From Ampelocalamus luodianensis (taxonomy: Eukaryota; Streptophyta; Magnoliopsida; Poales; Poaceae), in NCBI GenBank assembly GCA_036346255.1, contig CM070632.1:36358657-36422656 (forward strand): a stretch of 64,000 nt of DNA. The letters run 5' to 3'. The notes beneath the pieces are model-generated. The model searched no databases and was not told where the DNA came from. It was given only the letters and a program-made list of their open reading frames with translations. Position numbers and translations under genes: made by a program. How positions within the stretch are numbered: position 1 is the first letter of the stretch; each line of letters opens with the position of its first letter. This document shows, one piece after another, positions 33,561 through 45,260 of this stretch.

Positions 33561-34540
33561 CTTAATTTACCTAGCCGCCACGCCACAGCAATAAAGGCAG
33601 ATCTTGGTCGTGAACGTGAGAACATACAACGACCGTATACTACGTGGAGTGAGGTTTTGCACGGACCTAAGGAGCGTTACCCTCGGGTTCAAAACTTCTT
33701 TATGCCCTCCTCATGTCTTCGAGGAAATCTGCGGCATTATTTTTGACGCACAAACTAGTTTGCGTCGTCGAGTTTCCTTGGGAGCGATCCTCGAGAATAG
33801 GGAAACGGGACGCATGGCAAATGGTCATCGAACTTGGGGCGCTCGACATCCATTTCGTGTCCCGAACGGCGTTAAATCCAGCATCTTGGCGGACTTTGTC
33901 GCGAATCGACAAATCGAACTCGTTCAGATCGATCACGATTCCCACGATCGCGGATGATGTACTTTGACGGTCACTTACGATAAGTGGCTCGGGGTCAGGT
34001 GGTCTCGAATCTCCTCTGGAGAAACCTTAAAGTATGCCATACAATTAAACTTTCGTGCCACTAATAACGTGGCGAGTGCGAAGGTTTGCTAGGCGGCATA
34101 CGAAATTGCGTAAAGCACTCTCGATTCGACGATTGCTCGTAAGAGGAGACTCTCGCCTAGTCGTGAATCAAGTCGGAAGGAGTACCAGGCTCCAATTCGA
34201 CCATGTCCCGCACCTATCGAAGTACGAAAGTTAGAAAAGCACTTTTGGGCTTTGAGGTACAATTTATCCCTGAAGGATAATTTCCTCGTAGACTAAGCGG
34301 CTCGCCTAGCTTCCTCTCGATCCATAGTACCGAAAGGGGTGTTCTGGAACACTTGAAACCGCCCATAGTCGATTTAACCGGAGACACCTTCTATAGAAAC
34401 AACCTCTCTAGAGTATGATGATACATGGATGGCGCCCATTTATGAGTATCTTCAAGAGGGTTCTTACCCGATGACGATATAGAATCGGATCGATTATCCC
34501 GAAAAGCCAAAATGTATACTTTGGTCGTAAGGTGTTCTTT
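33561..34540 (+). pseudogene. RNase H regions of element B
   Basis: KSSILADFVAN is readable near 33880. A YFDG start then leads to 'SGETLKYAIQLNFRATNN'-like sequence across 33960-34080, allowing frame changes. This is the RNase H block that follows the connection domain in Tat elements. It is badly broken. Confidence 0.65.
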
Positions 34541-35620
34541 ATAAAAGAGGAACAAGGGGTGCTCATGCGATGTATTCGCAGCGAAGGATTAAAACTCCTT
34601 CACGACATACACGGAGGATCTGTGGAACTCATGCTTCCTGAACATTGGTTGGTAAAGCTTTTCGACAAGGTTTTTATTGCACAAATGCCCTCTCGATGCC
34701 AAGGAGATGGTTAAAAGATGTGTGCAGTGGTCGGTTTCATAGCCAGGCAAATACACCAACCACCAAAGCGTTGCAAACAATTCCTCTGTCATGGCCTTTT
34801 GCAACTTGGGGTCTCGATATCCTAGGACCGTTACCAGAGCTCCAGGAGGTTTCGAGTTCTGTTTGTGGCTATTGATACGTTCACAAATGGATAGAAGCGA
34901 ACTCGTGATGGATAACAACGGCAAGAAACGGTTCATGATGAGATGCGTGATCACCGATTCGAGTACCAAGTCGAATTATCACGATAACGGTAAACAATTT
35001 ACAAGCGCAAAATTTCAGAATTTTGCGACGAGTTGGGAACTTCGTTTGTGTTACGCCTCCGCCGCACATCCCCAAAGCAACGGAGCAATGAGAGCGAACG
35101 GCCAGACAATGAAGGGAATCAAGACCGAGTCTTCGATCACCGTAAAGCGCTCGGGGCTTGGGTACAGAATTACCTTCATGATTATAGGCAATTCGACGAC
35201 GCCTAGCCGAGCCACGGAGAAACACCTTTCTTTCTAGTTTTTGGTGCCAAGCCATGCTTCCTCCGTAAATTAAGATCAAAGTCGAAAGAGTCGACAAGTT
35301 TCACGACTGCCTCAAGAACATCTTCGAGCGACGACATCAACTCAATCAAGAACGAGAGGAACAAAGCTTTATTCCGCTCCAGTCTACCAACAAGCCTCGC
35401 AGATACTATGATCGTAAGGTTCAACCTCGCAGACCGCGCTGCAGGTGATTTGGTATTGAGACTTATCCAATCCCAGTCTAATCGGAACAAACTTTCCCCC
35501 AAGTGGGAAGGTCCTTACACTGTGGTCGAAGTAACGCGTCCGGGATCGGTATGACTTGCAATGGAAGATGGCCGTGTTCTCTCTAATTCTTGGAATATTG
35601 ACCAGTTACGCAAATTTTAT
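34541..35620 (+). pseudogene. Integrase of element B
   Basis: LLHDIHGGS near 34600 echoes the zinc-binding N-terminal region. ALQTIPLSWPFATWGLDILG near 34790 marks the start of the catalytic core. HPQSNGAMRANGQTMKGI near 35080 is the second core block, with the catalytic glutamate position altered. RRYYDRKV-like sequence near 35400 belongs to the C-terminal part. Frameshifts and stops are present. Confidence 0.8.
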
Positions 35621-36689
35621 GTGTAACAAACTTCAACGGCAATAAAGCAACAGGTTCTCCCTATCTTTTTTGTCTATTTTGAATTTCGCTTTTATCCTTT
35701 CGACCATTTTTTCTCTCATCCTTCCTGCACAATGGTTAGCAAAGGACGATACATTTAGTCAAGTCTCTCCTCTCTGCATGTGGTTATGCCCACTGGAAGG
35801 AGCTTCCTAATATCGCCGTTCTCTAAACAATCGACAAAGCTTTTGAGCTCGAGAAAATGGTCAAAGTTGTTAAGTGAATTCATATCACCTAGCTTATTTT
35901 GAAAATAAACCGAGAAGAGTAACCTTTCTTCGAGATGCATTCGCTACCTTTTCAAATAACTTGATTAGTTTTACCGGTCGAAGGAAGAAACACACTTAGT
36001 CGAAGCCTCTCCAATCGCACGTGGTTACGCCCACTAGACTAACTTCCTAATGTCGCTCGGTTTCCTACTTTGCCGCCGAACACCTAAGTCGGGAAAGATG
36101 AATGTAGCCGAATGAATCCTTAAGGTACTCGAAGCTTGTTTCGCTCTAGTCGTCATTATCGAAGTTAATTAACTGGTCTGAGATGGTAACATCACCTAGT
36201 CGGCCTTTTTTCTCTGCACGTGGTCCCGCCCACTAGAGGGAATTTCTAGCGTCGATCTGTTTCTACTCTTCGACTAGTGCAAACAAGTCGATATTTGACA
36301 ACTCTAAGACGAACAAACCTCTCTGTCTTTTCAGAACCCTTTCTTTACTACTTACCTAGTCTATTGAAAATAAACTAAGTAAGTAGCCGGGGGCTAGGAT
36401 AAAGTTATAAACATGACTTCATTTCTTAGTCTAATTTTTCTAAAGATATCATCCTACGAGTTACTAACTACTCTATGAGATGATTCGCATGAAAGATACG
36501 GAAGGAAGGAGGAATCGCTCATATCTGGTCTAACTATTTCTTCTTTTATCTTACGAGTTACTATTTACTCTACAAGATAATTTGCAGGAAAAAGGATCAT
36601 ATATTTAGGCGTCACCACCAAAAAGACTTGTTTATACAAGAATATATTACAAGACTACTGCCTAGGAGATTCTATTCATCTCCTCTGCG

Positions 36690-39600
36690 ACCTTCTCGCT
36701 AACCGATCGCATCTCTTCGATCGACTTCTCGGCTTCTGATTCTGGCAAAAATCGCTTCAACAGAATGAAGATTAAGGTTAGGATCGCGGGCCTTGAGTTT
36801 TGCTAAAACAAAACTCACAGCTCCTTTGACCTCTTCCCTTATTGAATCGCTCGATTGGCCTTGAGTAGATATCATCTCGCTCGTGAGTACCGACTTGTTC
36901 CCCAATGGCACTCGTATGAGCGGCCATCGTGTCGTCACGAGGAACAACCCTCCCAACACGAAGCCCATCGAGTACATTGTTAAGAAGTGAGATATTATCT
37001 TGAAGATTGATCTTCATTGATTTTGTCTCCTCCTGGGAATAAGTCGAAGCCTCATGGAGTCGCTTTATTTCACCAATCGATTCGATAAGAGCGAGGATTG
37101 AATAAGAAAACGATTCTATGAGAAGATAGAATGAATAAATAGCAGGTAAAAGTTCTACTTACCAGCTAATTGAGAACCCAAGTTCTCAATCTCTTGGTCT
37201 TTCTCCTTCGCGATCCGGGAGATTTCGTGGACAACGGATGTCTTCTCATTAACCTCACCCGAGAGCCCCATTTTGGATGAAGAGTCTTATTTTCACTTCT
37301 TTTCTACAAAGAATAAGAGGTCAAAAGCAAAGGGATGCGTAACCAAGATCGAAGCGATCGTAGTAATACGTACTATTTAATTTTTCCCGCAATCGCTTAG
37401 TTGTAGAGTTAGCCTCCCAAGCTTCTTCAGAGGTCGATGACTTTGTCCTCGGCTTCTTTGACTCGCTTTTTCAAAGTCGAGTGAATTAGCTAAGGTCTTT
37501 CGTCGCTCTTAAACCTGCAAAGATAAAAGAGCAGACATGAAAACAAGTGGTCATAAGCATTTCTATGACCAATGGGTAGTCGAAGTTATTCTACGACCAC
37601 CCCTAGTCGTAAGTTTTTCACGACTAGTATAAGTCGTAAGCTTTTCTACGACAACCGTTACGAGTGTCACTCACCACCTCTACGCTTGTTCGCAGAGTGT
37701 TGTCTTTCTGTCGGCTTGACAAGTTGCCGATTGTACTACGCAAATCGTAGCGACTTGCTCAACGCTCTCTCAAAAGAGAGAAACGATAAGATAAAGAGAT
37801 AAAACCCTAAGTGAGTATCGATAAATACTTACGTTCATGCTTGACCAAGCAAACATGGAGACTATTCGTGATGGATCTTGACTCATCCATCTCCTCGACT
37901 CGCCCACCATACCCTTCAAGTCGTTCATTGTCAAATCGTCTCCGCAATTGACAATGCTCTCGGGGGGAACGCGATCGCGGAGCGGTAGGCGTAAGATCCT
38001 ACGATGGAGTCGAGGCCAAAGAAGTCGAGCAAAAGTTGAAATACTCCTCTTCCTCTGACTCTGTGACGTGAACTCCACCTGGAGGGCCGGAGGGAACATC
38101 CTCAACGACCTCCTTGCCAAGACGGCGGCGGTCGCGCCCGTGCGCCTCTCGCGCCTCCTCGAGGCTTGTGTGGCCTCCATCACAGTCTCTACGACAACTC
38201 CAGATGTTGTAGCGACTTCAACATCATAGGCCTTCATAGCGACTTCAGCAACTGCAGCCTCTTCTGCAGCAGGGACAGTAGCTAGATCTTCGCCATCGTC
38301 GTTGTCGCACCCCTGCTGAAGGGGTGATAACGATCCTCTATGAGAGTTCCTCAAATAAGACGCCGGGCTGAGAATCGCAAAGCGCAACAATAAGTCAACA
38401 AATAAAGCGATAAGTAGTCATCACACCTATGTGTTTTATTTTACATACCTCTGCTTGCTGGACCTAACCCAAATTTGGGAGCGACCTTCCCAACGGAAGA
38501 TTTCTTCGATTTCTTCTCAACCGCCATTGGTTGAGATGCACTCGAGCAACAGAGTCATCTCCTCCCGACTTCCCGGTGGACGAGATCGATCTCACCACCA
38601 CGAGAATCTTGCTTCGGCTTCGGTTTCCACAGAGCAGAGCGATTTCTTCACAAAAGACATGAACTCCTTCCAGCTTCTCTTTCTAAGCTGTCTTACAAAG
38701 CGCGAGAAGCGTAAATCGCAAGGACTTGTCATCGTAGTAAAAGGTATCTTAACTTTGGGGACCTTGCGCTTAAGGGCAAGAGCCTCTTCTTCTGCTCTCT
38801 TTCTTGCCGCGGCTATATCTGCGGCAAACTTAGCAAAAGGAGGATGATGAGCGAACTCGAACCCCCTTGTCGTCGACTTTTGCGATCAGTAGCCGCTTAG
38901 ATGGAGGGGACTTCACGACTCCGTCTGCGTAGTCGCCTACAACCACCGCCCGACTTCCTCGCTGTCTCGGCGGTTCTCCATGCCAACTTTCGTTGAAGAA
39001 GGAGAAAAGTGGTCCGTATGATCACTCAAAATTATAAGTATTTCTACGACTTTATCTAATCGTAAGTCATTCTACGATTACGTTAAGTCGTAAGTTTTTC
39101 TACGACATTGTCTAATCGTAAGTTATTCTACGATTACATCCGTCGTAAGTGTTTCTACGATCGCACTCAGGTTGTAAGTTTTTCTCGACAAATCATTAGT
39201 CGTATACTATTCTACGACAATAAAACACCTAAAGGCAGAGTCGTTTGATTACCTTTAGGCGCCTTTCTTTCTCCTCTGTGGTCAAACCGCGAGGATTTGA
39301 GGGGCGCAATATTCGACGGATGCTTCGCGCAGATGAGCCGACACGCAGTCAACCTCCGCTCGCGAAAGATCCGCAATATGGACAATTCAATTAAATGTAC
39401 TAAATCAGGGTTAACCAAGGATAAAACCAAAAGAGTAAGTCTTTCTACCACCGCCCTTGTAGTCCCCGGTTGGGTCTTCCTTTCCGAGTATCTCCACATG
39501 GGAGGGACCCCGGTCTTCAAAGGACTAATCCAGTAGCGTGATGAAGTCCTTCACCACGTGCAACCGTGAGCCCTCCGACTTCAAGTCTTTGATAGCTTGA

Positions 39601-40245
39601 ATATAGGGGCTATCCAAATGAGATTATCGGGAGTCGAGTCCTGGAAGAAGATCGCTCTGCGGCCCGTCCAACGAACGAGAGGCTATCTTCCGGGTAACCT
39701 CTAGTAGAACCACCTCTTCTTCCAACCCGCCAGACGACCGGGTAAACATCTGAATATACTCCTTCGACTTGTTGTCATGGAGCTTGGACCACGACTACCG
39801 GCGATCCCGCTTGCGAGCCATTCCATAATAATACCGAATACCGAGGTCCGCCGAATCCCGTAGGCCTCACACAAGTACACGAATACACTTAACATCGTGA
39901 ATGGAATTAGGACCAAGGTTCACTAATTCCACCTCAAGTGCTCGAGCACGAAGCGTGAGGAAAGGGTGAGCAGCAATCGAAGGCCACACTCACGATAAGC
40001 TCGAAGACGGAATTTGGCCTACCTCTCCCGAAGCCAATGTCGCCATTCGCCGCAATCCAAGTCACGAGAAGACCCTCGGGATCTTCTCGGCGCGACAAAG
40101 CGCGATCATTTTGCATCGTCCATCTCCGACTCGGCCCATTCGAGACAATCTGGCCATTTTTTCTCACAAGAACGAGAGGATTTAAGGTTGGGAAAGCTTC
40201 AAGAAAATGTACGGACTCACCGTGGCGGAAGAAACAAGAAAGCAA
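36690..40245 (-). pseudogene. Antisense extra ORF of element B (plant gypsy-type Transposase_28-like)
   Basis: Reading leftwards on the minus strand, 40245-39930 encodes an N-terminal part (FFRHGESVHFLEAFPTLNPL...). 39916-39701 gives FVYLCEAYGIRRTSVFG followed by GWKKRWFY, close to the F-V-H-L-C-E-A and W-Y-V phrases of the 'putative plant transposon protein' family (PF04195). 38390-37770 is a 206-codon frame with an acidic Ala/Val-rich segment. 37017-36699 encodes a C-terminal helical region. Frames are broken and introns may be involved. Antisense extra ORFs downstream of integrase have been described in Tat-group elements; their function is unknown. Confidence 0.5.
39030..39230. repeat. 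~33-bp tandem repeats of GTCGTAAGTTTTTCTACGA type
   Basis: About six diverged units alternate GTCGTAAG and CTACGA words. Smaller arrays of the same words lie at 37575-37655 and 40490-40630. They share the core of the LTR repeats at 27480-27715. Confidence 0.75.
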
Positions 40246-40670
40246 TAGATCTTGGGTAAAAGGTAAGAACCTAAGTTCTTCCCCGCGTCTGCTTTATAAC
40301 CGCATGAGTGAGATGAAACGCCGCGTAATCCCAACGATCGCCCGCTTCGAATCGTTTCAGCGGACGAGCTTTTTACTCGCCCAATGGAAAGTCCCAAGAC
40401 ACCTTTTCACACCTCAAGTGAAATTACCATCTTGACTCCGGGTCAAGTGAAAACCAACCGAAAAACCTTATTTCGGCTTTAAGGCTACGACGGCTTCAAG
40501 TCGTAAGACATCTCGTAGTCGTGACAACCTTAAACCACCACCTCGATCAAGCATATTCTGGTCGAGAGAAACAAGGGTTGAAGAGTTTTTCCTTCAACGC
40601 TTTCCTAACGACCCCTTAGTGGTCAAAGGATCGCGTCTACGACCCTTCACTCAAGTAAGTTATTTTCACT

Positions 40671-40684
40671 TGAAGTGGGGCTGA
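40671..40684 (+). other. Polypurine tract of element B
   Basis: GAAGTGGGGCTGA immediately precedes the 3' LTR start TGACGAGG. Confidence 0.6.
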
Positions 40685-41499
40685 TGACGAGGATCTAAGT
40701 AATCCTCATTTATTTACTCCATAATCAAGAAATATGACGTCATAAGACATACCCCTTAGAATATCAAAATGGAAGAACTAGTCAGGAAGTCGTAGACCAC
40801 CCTACAACTACCCTCCTGGTCGTAAGCTCTTCTACGACCACGGGATAATCCCTACGACTACCCCCTGGTCGTAAGCTCTTCTCGACCATGGTATAATCGT
40901 TACGACTACTACCTAGTCGTAAGCCTTCACGACTATGGTATGATCGTTACGACTACTACCTAGTCGTAAGCTCTTCTACGACTATGGTATGATCGTTACA
41001 GTATGTCCGGTCGTAAGTTTTTCTCGATCGGCTCACATCGGTTCCTCACGACTTCATCGACCCACCCGCTTGACGCCCATTAAACAAAGGAGAATCTAGC
41101 GGTCAAAATACGCAGCTATCTCGACATAATCAGAGATAATTCCCACTATCTCTGATCGCGATTGACAAAGCATGGGGAGGTTACTACTCCGGTAATTACT
41201 CTCATTATTACATAATAATGAGAGACTAATTAGCCTGGAAGGACAACGTCCACTATTGCTTAGTATAAATAGGTATCTGTTAGAGATAGAGAGGGGCAGA
41301 GGAGAACAGCGAGGAAAATACTTATTCGATTGTAATCCAAAGAGCAAATACAAGATACACAGGAGTAGGGTTGTTATTCTCACCGGAGAAGGCCCGAACC
41401 TGTATAAAAATCCCCGTGTCTTCTTCGTCTGTGTGATCAATTGTGGAGACCCCCCGAATCAAACAATCTTTACGTAAGATTGGTTCTAAAACACCGACA
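40685..41499 (+). mobile_element. 3' LTR of element B
   Basis: Begins TGACGAGGATCTAAG and ends AAACACCGACA. It is followed directly by the target duplication AATAC (41500-41504) and then by the resumed LTR of element A. Confidence 0.92.
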
Positions 41500-41617
41500 A
41501 ATACGCAATTAATATTCATGCAAGGCTTGAACAAAGGATTAGCTGTATGGTTCTTTTGTAGAAAGCAGTATTGACGGTAAATGCAGTTAATAGATTGAAA
41601 TGCATAATTGAAAAAAA

Positions 41618-41992
41618 TATAAATAAATAGAGTATTGCTTAGAAATAAACAGTGAACCTCCCGCTCACTTCCCAAACAAACCACCAAGTGAATATCCCAT
41701 CCACCACTTGAACATCACATTCACTAGTAAATCTCCCATTCACCTTCTGACACATTTTTTAATAAAGAAACGCTACCTCTCATGTGAAATCCCGAGCATG
41801 TTCATATAAATAAATAGACTATTGGTTAGAAATAAACAGTGAACCTCCTTCTCACTTTCCAAACAAACCACCACGTGAATATCCCACCCACCACGTGAAC
41901 ATCACATTCACTAGTAAATCTCCCATTCACCTTCTAACACATTTTTATAAAGAAACACTACCTCTCATGTGAAATCCTCGAGTATATTCATG
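41618..41992. repeat. Two-copy 187-bp tandem duplication
   Basis: Copies at 41618-41804 and 41805-41992 share AAATAAATAGA.TATTG, 'agtgaacctcc', 'catcacattcactagtaaatctcccattcacctt' phrasing and the closing CTCATGTGAAATCC. The copies differ at roughly 8%. Confidence 0.9.
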
Positions 41993-42383
41993 ACTGTGGA
42001 CGTGGATGTTTAAACAGTTTTAACTCTGCAAAATTTGTATAGCTTTACCCACAAGAGATAAGTCAACTTATAATGTCCGTACACAAACTTCCGTAGATGT
42101 GCGACTAAGTGATTATCACAAGGCTTTTACAAAGCTCCTTCCTAACCCAGTTCTGCTGCTAAGGTTTCAACACTAAATGTCATCACAACTAGACAGGGCC
42201 CCCCTCTTGCACCATTGTGAATATCCATCCTAGAATTCACGCTTCCAAAAATAGAACTAGAATTGAAACATTACAAACTATTTTGCTAGGTCCATCCCAA
42301 TACTAGACATGTGGTTGTACGATATGGCCTAGTTCAATGGCGCACAAGATTAAATTCTTAACAAGTTAGTCAGGCGAGACTAC

Positions 42384-42784
42384 GGGCTTGTTTGGATTGA
42401 GACCTAGGCTCTATGCCTAGAAAAAATTGGTGCCTAGAGGTAGCCTGGAGAGTAGATAATTTTTGCCTGGCCAGGCAAGCCTGGAGATGTGGTGTTTGGT
42501 TGAAGACCTGGGCTTGGAGAAAATATAAAGTTAAAAAAATAACATCTTGAGATGGTTTGGAAATAAATAGCATGAAAATGGTTCATTAACTAACTTCTAA
42601 TCTCAATTAGCTTATCACTTTTTTGCGCAAGCCTAGAGCCAGGCGGCCAAATTCAGTGCCTGGGCCTGGCTTCTTGCCTGCAAGGCAAACTCACCTAGGC
42701 TCCAAACCAAACAAAGCTACGGCAGTTACCAGGGAAGGTCTTCGGCCAGGTAACTCTTCCTCAAGCCTCCATCCAAACACGCTC
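42384..42784. mobile_element. Tourist/PIF-like MITE, 401 bp
   Basis: The ends are GGGCTTGTTTGGATTGAG at the left and GAGCGTGTTTGGATGGAGG as the reverse complement of the right, flanked by TAC at 42381-42383 and 42785-42787. The interior repeats 'gcctgg..caggc' palindromic words. TAC is not the canonical TWA target, so the family assignment is tentative. Non-coding. Confidence 0.65.
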
Positions 42785-44389
42785 TACCTATCCAAAACAA
42801 TGTGCCTCACACACCCCCTTTACTGCATGATCACTCGCGTGAGCAAAAATTATTTTGTTTACCCAAACCAATGATAATCCCTGCCATGGCATAAAATTTT
42901 ATAGTAGCAGCATCGCACCACAATCGACACAACAGTGATATCACACCATAGTTGCACAACCATGGCATCGCATCATAATTTTATATATCATTATGTCAAA
43001 ATTATCAATATTGAACATGTGATCATGAGGCCATCGTAACTAAGCATCTTTACGATAACCCATGTTGGTGATACAAATATGTCCAACTAATATTGACCAT
43101 TCTATGGTGACAAATGATTCATGGTATTCAAATAATCAATAGGCGTAATGATAAATAGATGATTAACTATTACCAAAATAGTTGATATAAAGTTAGTATG
43201 CAATTTGATATAAAATAATATAATTTTGAAATCATAGGTTTAATATGATCAAAGGACTATAACTTGCCTTGGCTTTGCTTAGTTATCACACTAGGATCTT
43301 CAAATCTTGCTTCTGCTCCTGCTCATTGGAACAAATCATCTAAACGAGAGAAAATAATAGGCAAAGCACAAATAAATCCAAAAGAAAAAACAAATAAAAT
43401 CCAAAAACATAAAAACCAACTCTAAAAGAAAGATCTTGATTTTACATGAATTTAGGAATTTGAACGGACTAAATTGGAGTTCGAACGAAGGAGAACAGAC
43501 TCTCGGAAGATTTGTCAGAAAGAAAAAAAGAGAAAGAAGAAAGAATATTTAGGGAATATTCCTTCGACTGAAAAGAAAAAAAAAAAAAGAAAATAAAATA
43601 CATTGACAAGTGGAGCCCACTCGTAAGTGAGAGAGAGTAAGTCAGAGAATAACATGTGGGACCAAGGTGGCAGAGAGAGAGAGAGAGAAGGAAAGAGAAT
43701 TAAATGGGTGTCCCACAGTAAGAGAGAGGAAGGAAGGGAGCTATAGGGAATTGAAAATAGGGGAGGTGCTGGCGGCACTCGGGCAAGCAGCGGCGAAGAC
43801 AATCGGTGGTGAGTGGTGGCCAAGGGGCCAAATAGAACCTGAGGTATGCGAGGATGCTACTAGAGGTGGCGGTGCGGTGGGAGTGGTGACGAGGCCATGA
43901 CGGCGGTGGAAGCTCCACGGGCATGCGGCGGCGGGGTGGTTCGGTGGCGCTAAGAGGAAACCAAGGTGGGCACAGGCTCGGCGGTGGTGCAAGGAAACTA
44001 GTGGGTAGCTCGGGATGACTGGAGAAGGATGGAGGTGGTGGCGCACGGAGATGGACGACGACGAAGAAGGAGGACGGTGGCGGTACGACATGGTGGCAAA
44101 GAGAGCAAGAGGGAGGTGGGGATCGGAGGAGGTAGGCAGGTGTAACATCCCATATTTTTAGGGCTTCTTGAATTTTTTTGAAAAAAATAACCATTTGGTT
44201 TTGTTGGATTTCTAGAGCTTAATTTGAAATTTTGGAAATTAAAAGCAATTTAATTGACTAAATCAAACTTCAACTAATTCAAAATTTGGTTTATTCTGAA
44301 TTTATTGGAGTTCTCTGGTAGTTAAATTCTCCTTTCTCTGTTTGTTCTGAATTCTCGTCAGTCGTTCCTTTTCCGCCGATCAGCCCTTT

Positions 44390-44545
44390 GGTTTTGACCA
44401 GTCTTTTGGTCTCGACTAGCCCTTCAGTTTCGACCAATCTTTTGGTCTCGACCAGCCTCTCGGTTTCAACCAGTATTTCGGTCTCGACCACCCTCTTGGT
44501 TTTGACCAGTCTTTTGGTTTTGACCACCCTCCCGGTTTGACCAGC
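44390..44545. repeat. ~24-27-bp tandem repeats upstream of the solo LTR TATA box
   Basis: About seven units of 'cttttggt(c/t)tcgaccag(c/t)c' type. The minus strand reads as an open frame of repeated V-E/K-T-K/E-R/G-L units (44291-44644), which is a repeat artefact and not a gene. Confidence 0.85.
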
Positions 44546-45074
44546 CCCACTTGTCAGTCTCCTCCTTACCTGGACACAGTCACGGCTGTCGCAAAAGTCC
44601 TCACACATTAAATGCCGTTTGCGCATTGGATGCCATCTGTGCAACTAATTGTCGTCCTCCGTCGCGCCTATTTCCCCCCTCTTGTCTCCTCCCCTACCTG
44701 CCCCCACCCGCTCCCTCACCTGCTCCCGCCACTCTATCTTGTCGCCCAATCCTCCTCCTTCCTCTATAAATAGAGTACCAGGGAGAATTTGCCCTCTTGT
44801 TTTCCCCTCAACTCTCCCTCTTTCTCTTGTCCGTTTTCGTCGTGCTTCGAGTTTCGCCACCGCCAACTGGAATTTGCGCCATTGCCTCTCGCCACCGCCC
44901 TCAGGGCTTCTCCACCGTCGTGGTCTTCGTCGTTGGCTTCGCAAGATCGTGGCCTACCCGGAGCGCCCGTGCCGTCTTCAACCGCCATTCGCCATCCTCC
45001 TCCGGTCTCTCTCTCAGTCTTGGTAAGCTCCCCGTGCCCTATTTTCCTTCTTTCGATCACGTCGAGCAGTCGAA

Positions 45075-45260
45075 TCCTTCCTTCTTCTTTCGACCGTGTT
45101 GAGAAATTGAATCCTTCCTTCTTGTTACGACCACGCTGAGTAGTCGTATTCTTCTTACGACCATGCTGAGTAGTCGTATTCTTCTTATGACCACGTTGAG
45201 TAGTCGTATCTTCCTTGTATCCTTCTTACGACCACATTGAGTAGTCGTATCCTTCTTTCG
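45075..45260. repeat. ~30-45-bp tandem repeats in the solo LTR leader
   Basis: About five units of 'cttcttacgaccac(g/a)(t/c)tgagtagtcgtat', downstream of the TATA box and so in the transcribed part of the LTR. Confidence 0.85.

Larger units (their letters stand above)
35640..40670. other. Long 3' spacer of element B
   Basis: Five kilobases separate integrase and the 3' LTR. No sense-strand domain was seen. It contains antisense coding remnants (36690-40245) and short arrays of 'gtcgtaagtttttctacga' repeats at 37575-37655, 39030-39230 and 40490-40630, which resemble the LTR repeats. A long 3' spacer is characteristic of Tat-lineage elements. Confidence 0.7.
27375..41499 (+). mobile_element. 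Element B: Tat-lineage Ty3/gypsy retrotransposon, complete but decayed
   Basis: Two LTRs (27375-28190 and 40685-41499) lie in direct orientation, flanked by the target duplication AATAC (27370-27374 and 41500-41504). Order on the plus strand: LTR, CGTCGACCGTGGGG leader, gag, protease, reverse transcriptase, RNase H, integrase, then a 5-kb 3' region with antisense coding remnants, polypurine tract and LTR. This layout, including the long 3' spacer with antisense frames, is known for the Tat/Ogre group. It is inserted in the 5' LTR of element A and itself contains a Copia solo LTR (28934-30262). Stops and frameshifts are spread through every gene. Confidence 0.9.
41505..44135 (-). mobile_element. 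5' LTR of element A, middle piece
   Basis: It resumes exactly after the element B target site with 'gcaattaatattcatgcaagg', matching 22426-22445 of the 3' LTR. Positions 41990-42240 and 43400-43560 match, in reverse complement, the solo LTR at about 46050-46350 and 45240-45500. Positions 43640-44135 match 22515-22860. It contains a tandem duplication and a MITE, and is interrupted at GCAGG (44136-44140). Confidence 0.8.

Noticed and set aside
37770..38390. 206-codon minus-strand frame as an independent host gene
   Set aside because: It lies wholly inside element B between integrase and the 3' LTR and fits the antisense extra ORF of Tat elements better.
44291..44644. 117-codon minus-strand frame with repeated V-E-T-K-R-L units
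   Set aside because: It is produced by the 24-27-bp tandem array in the family A LTR, not a protein gene.
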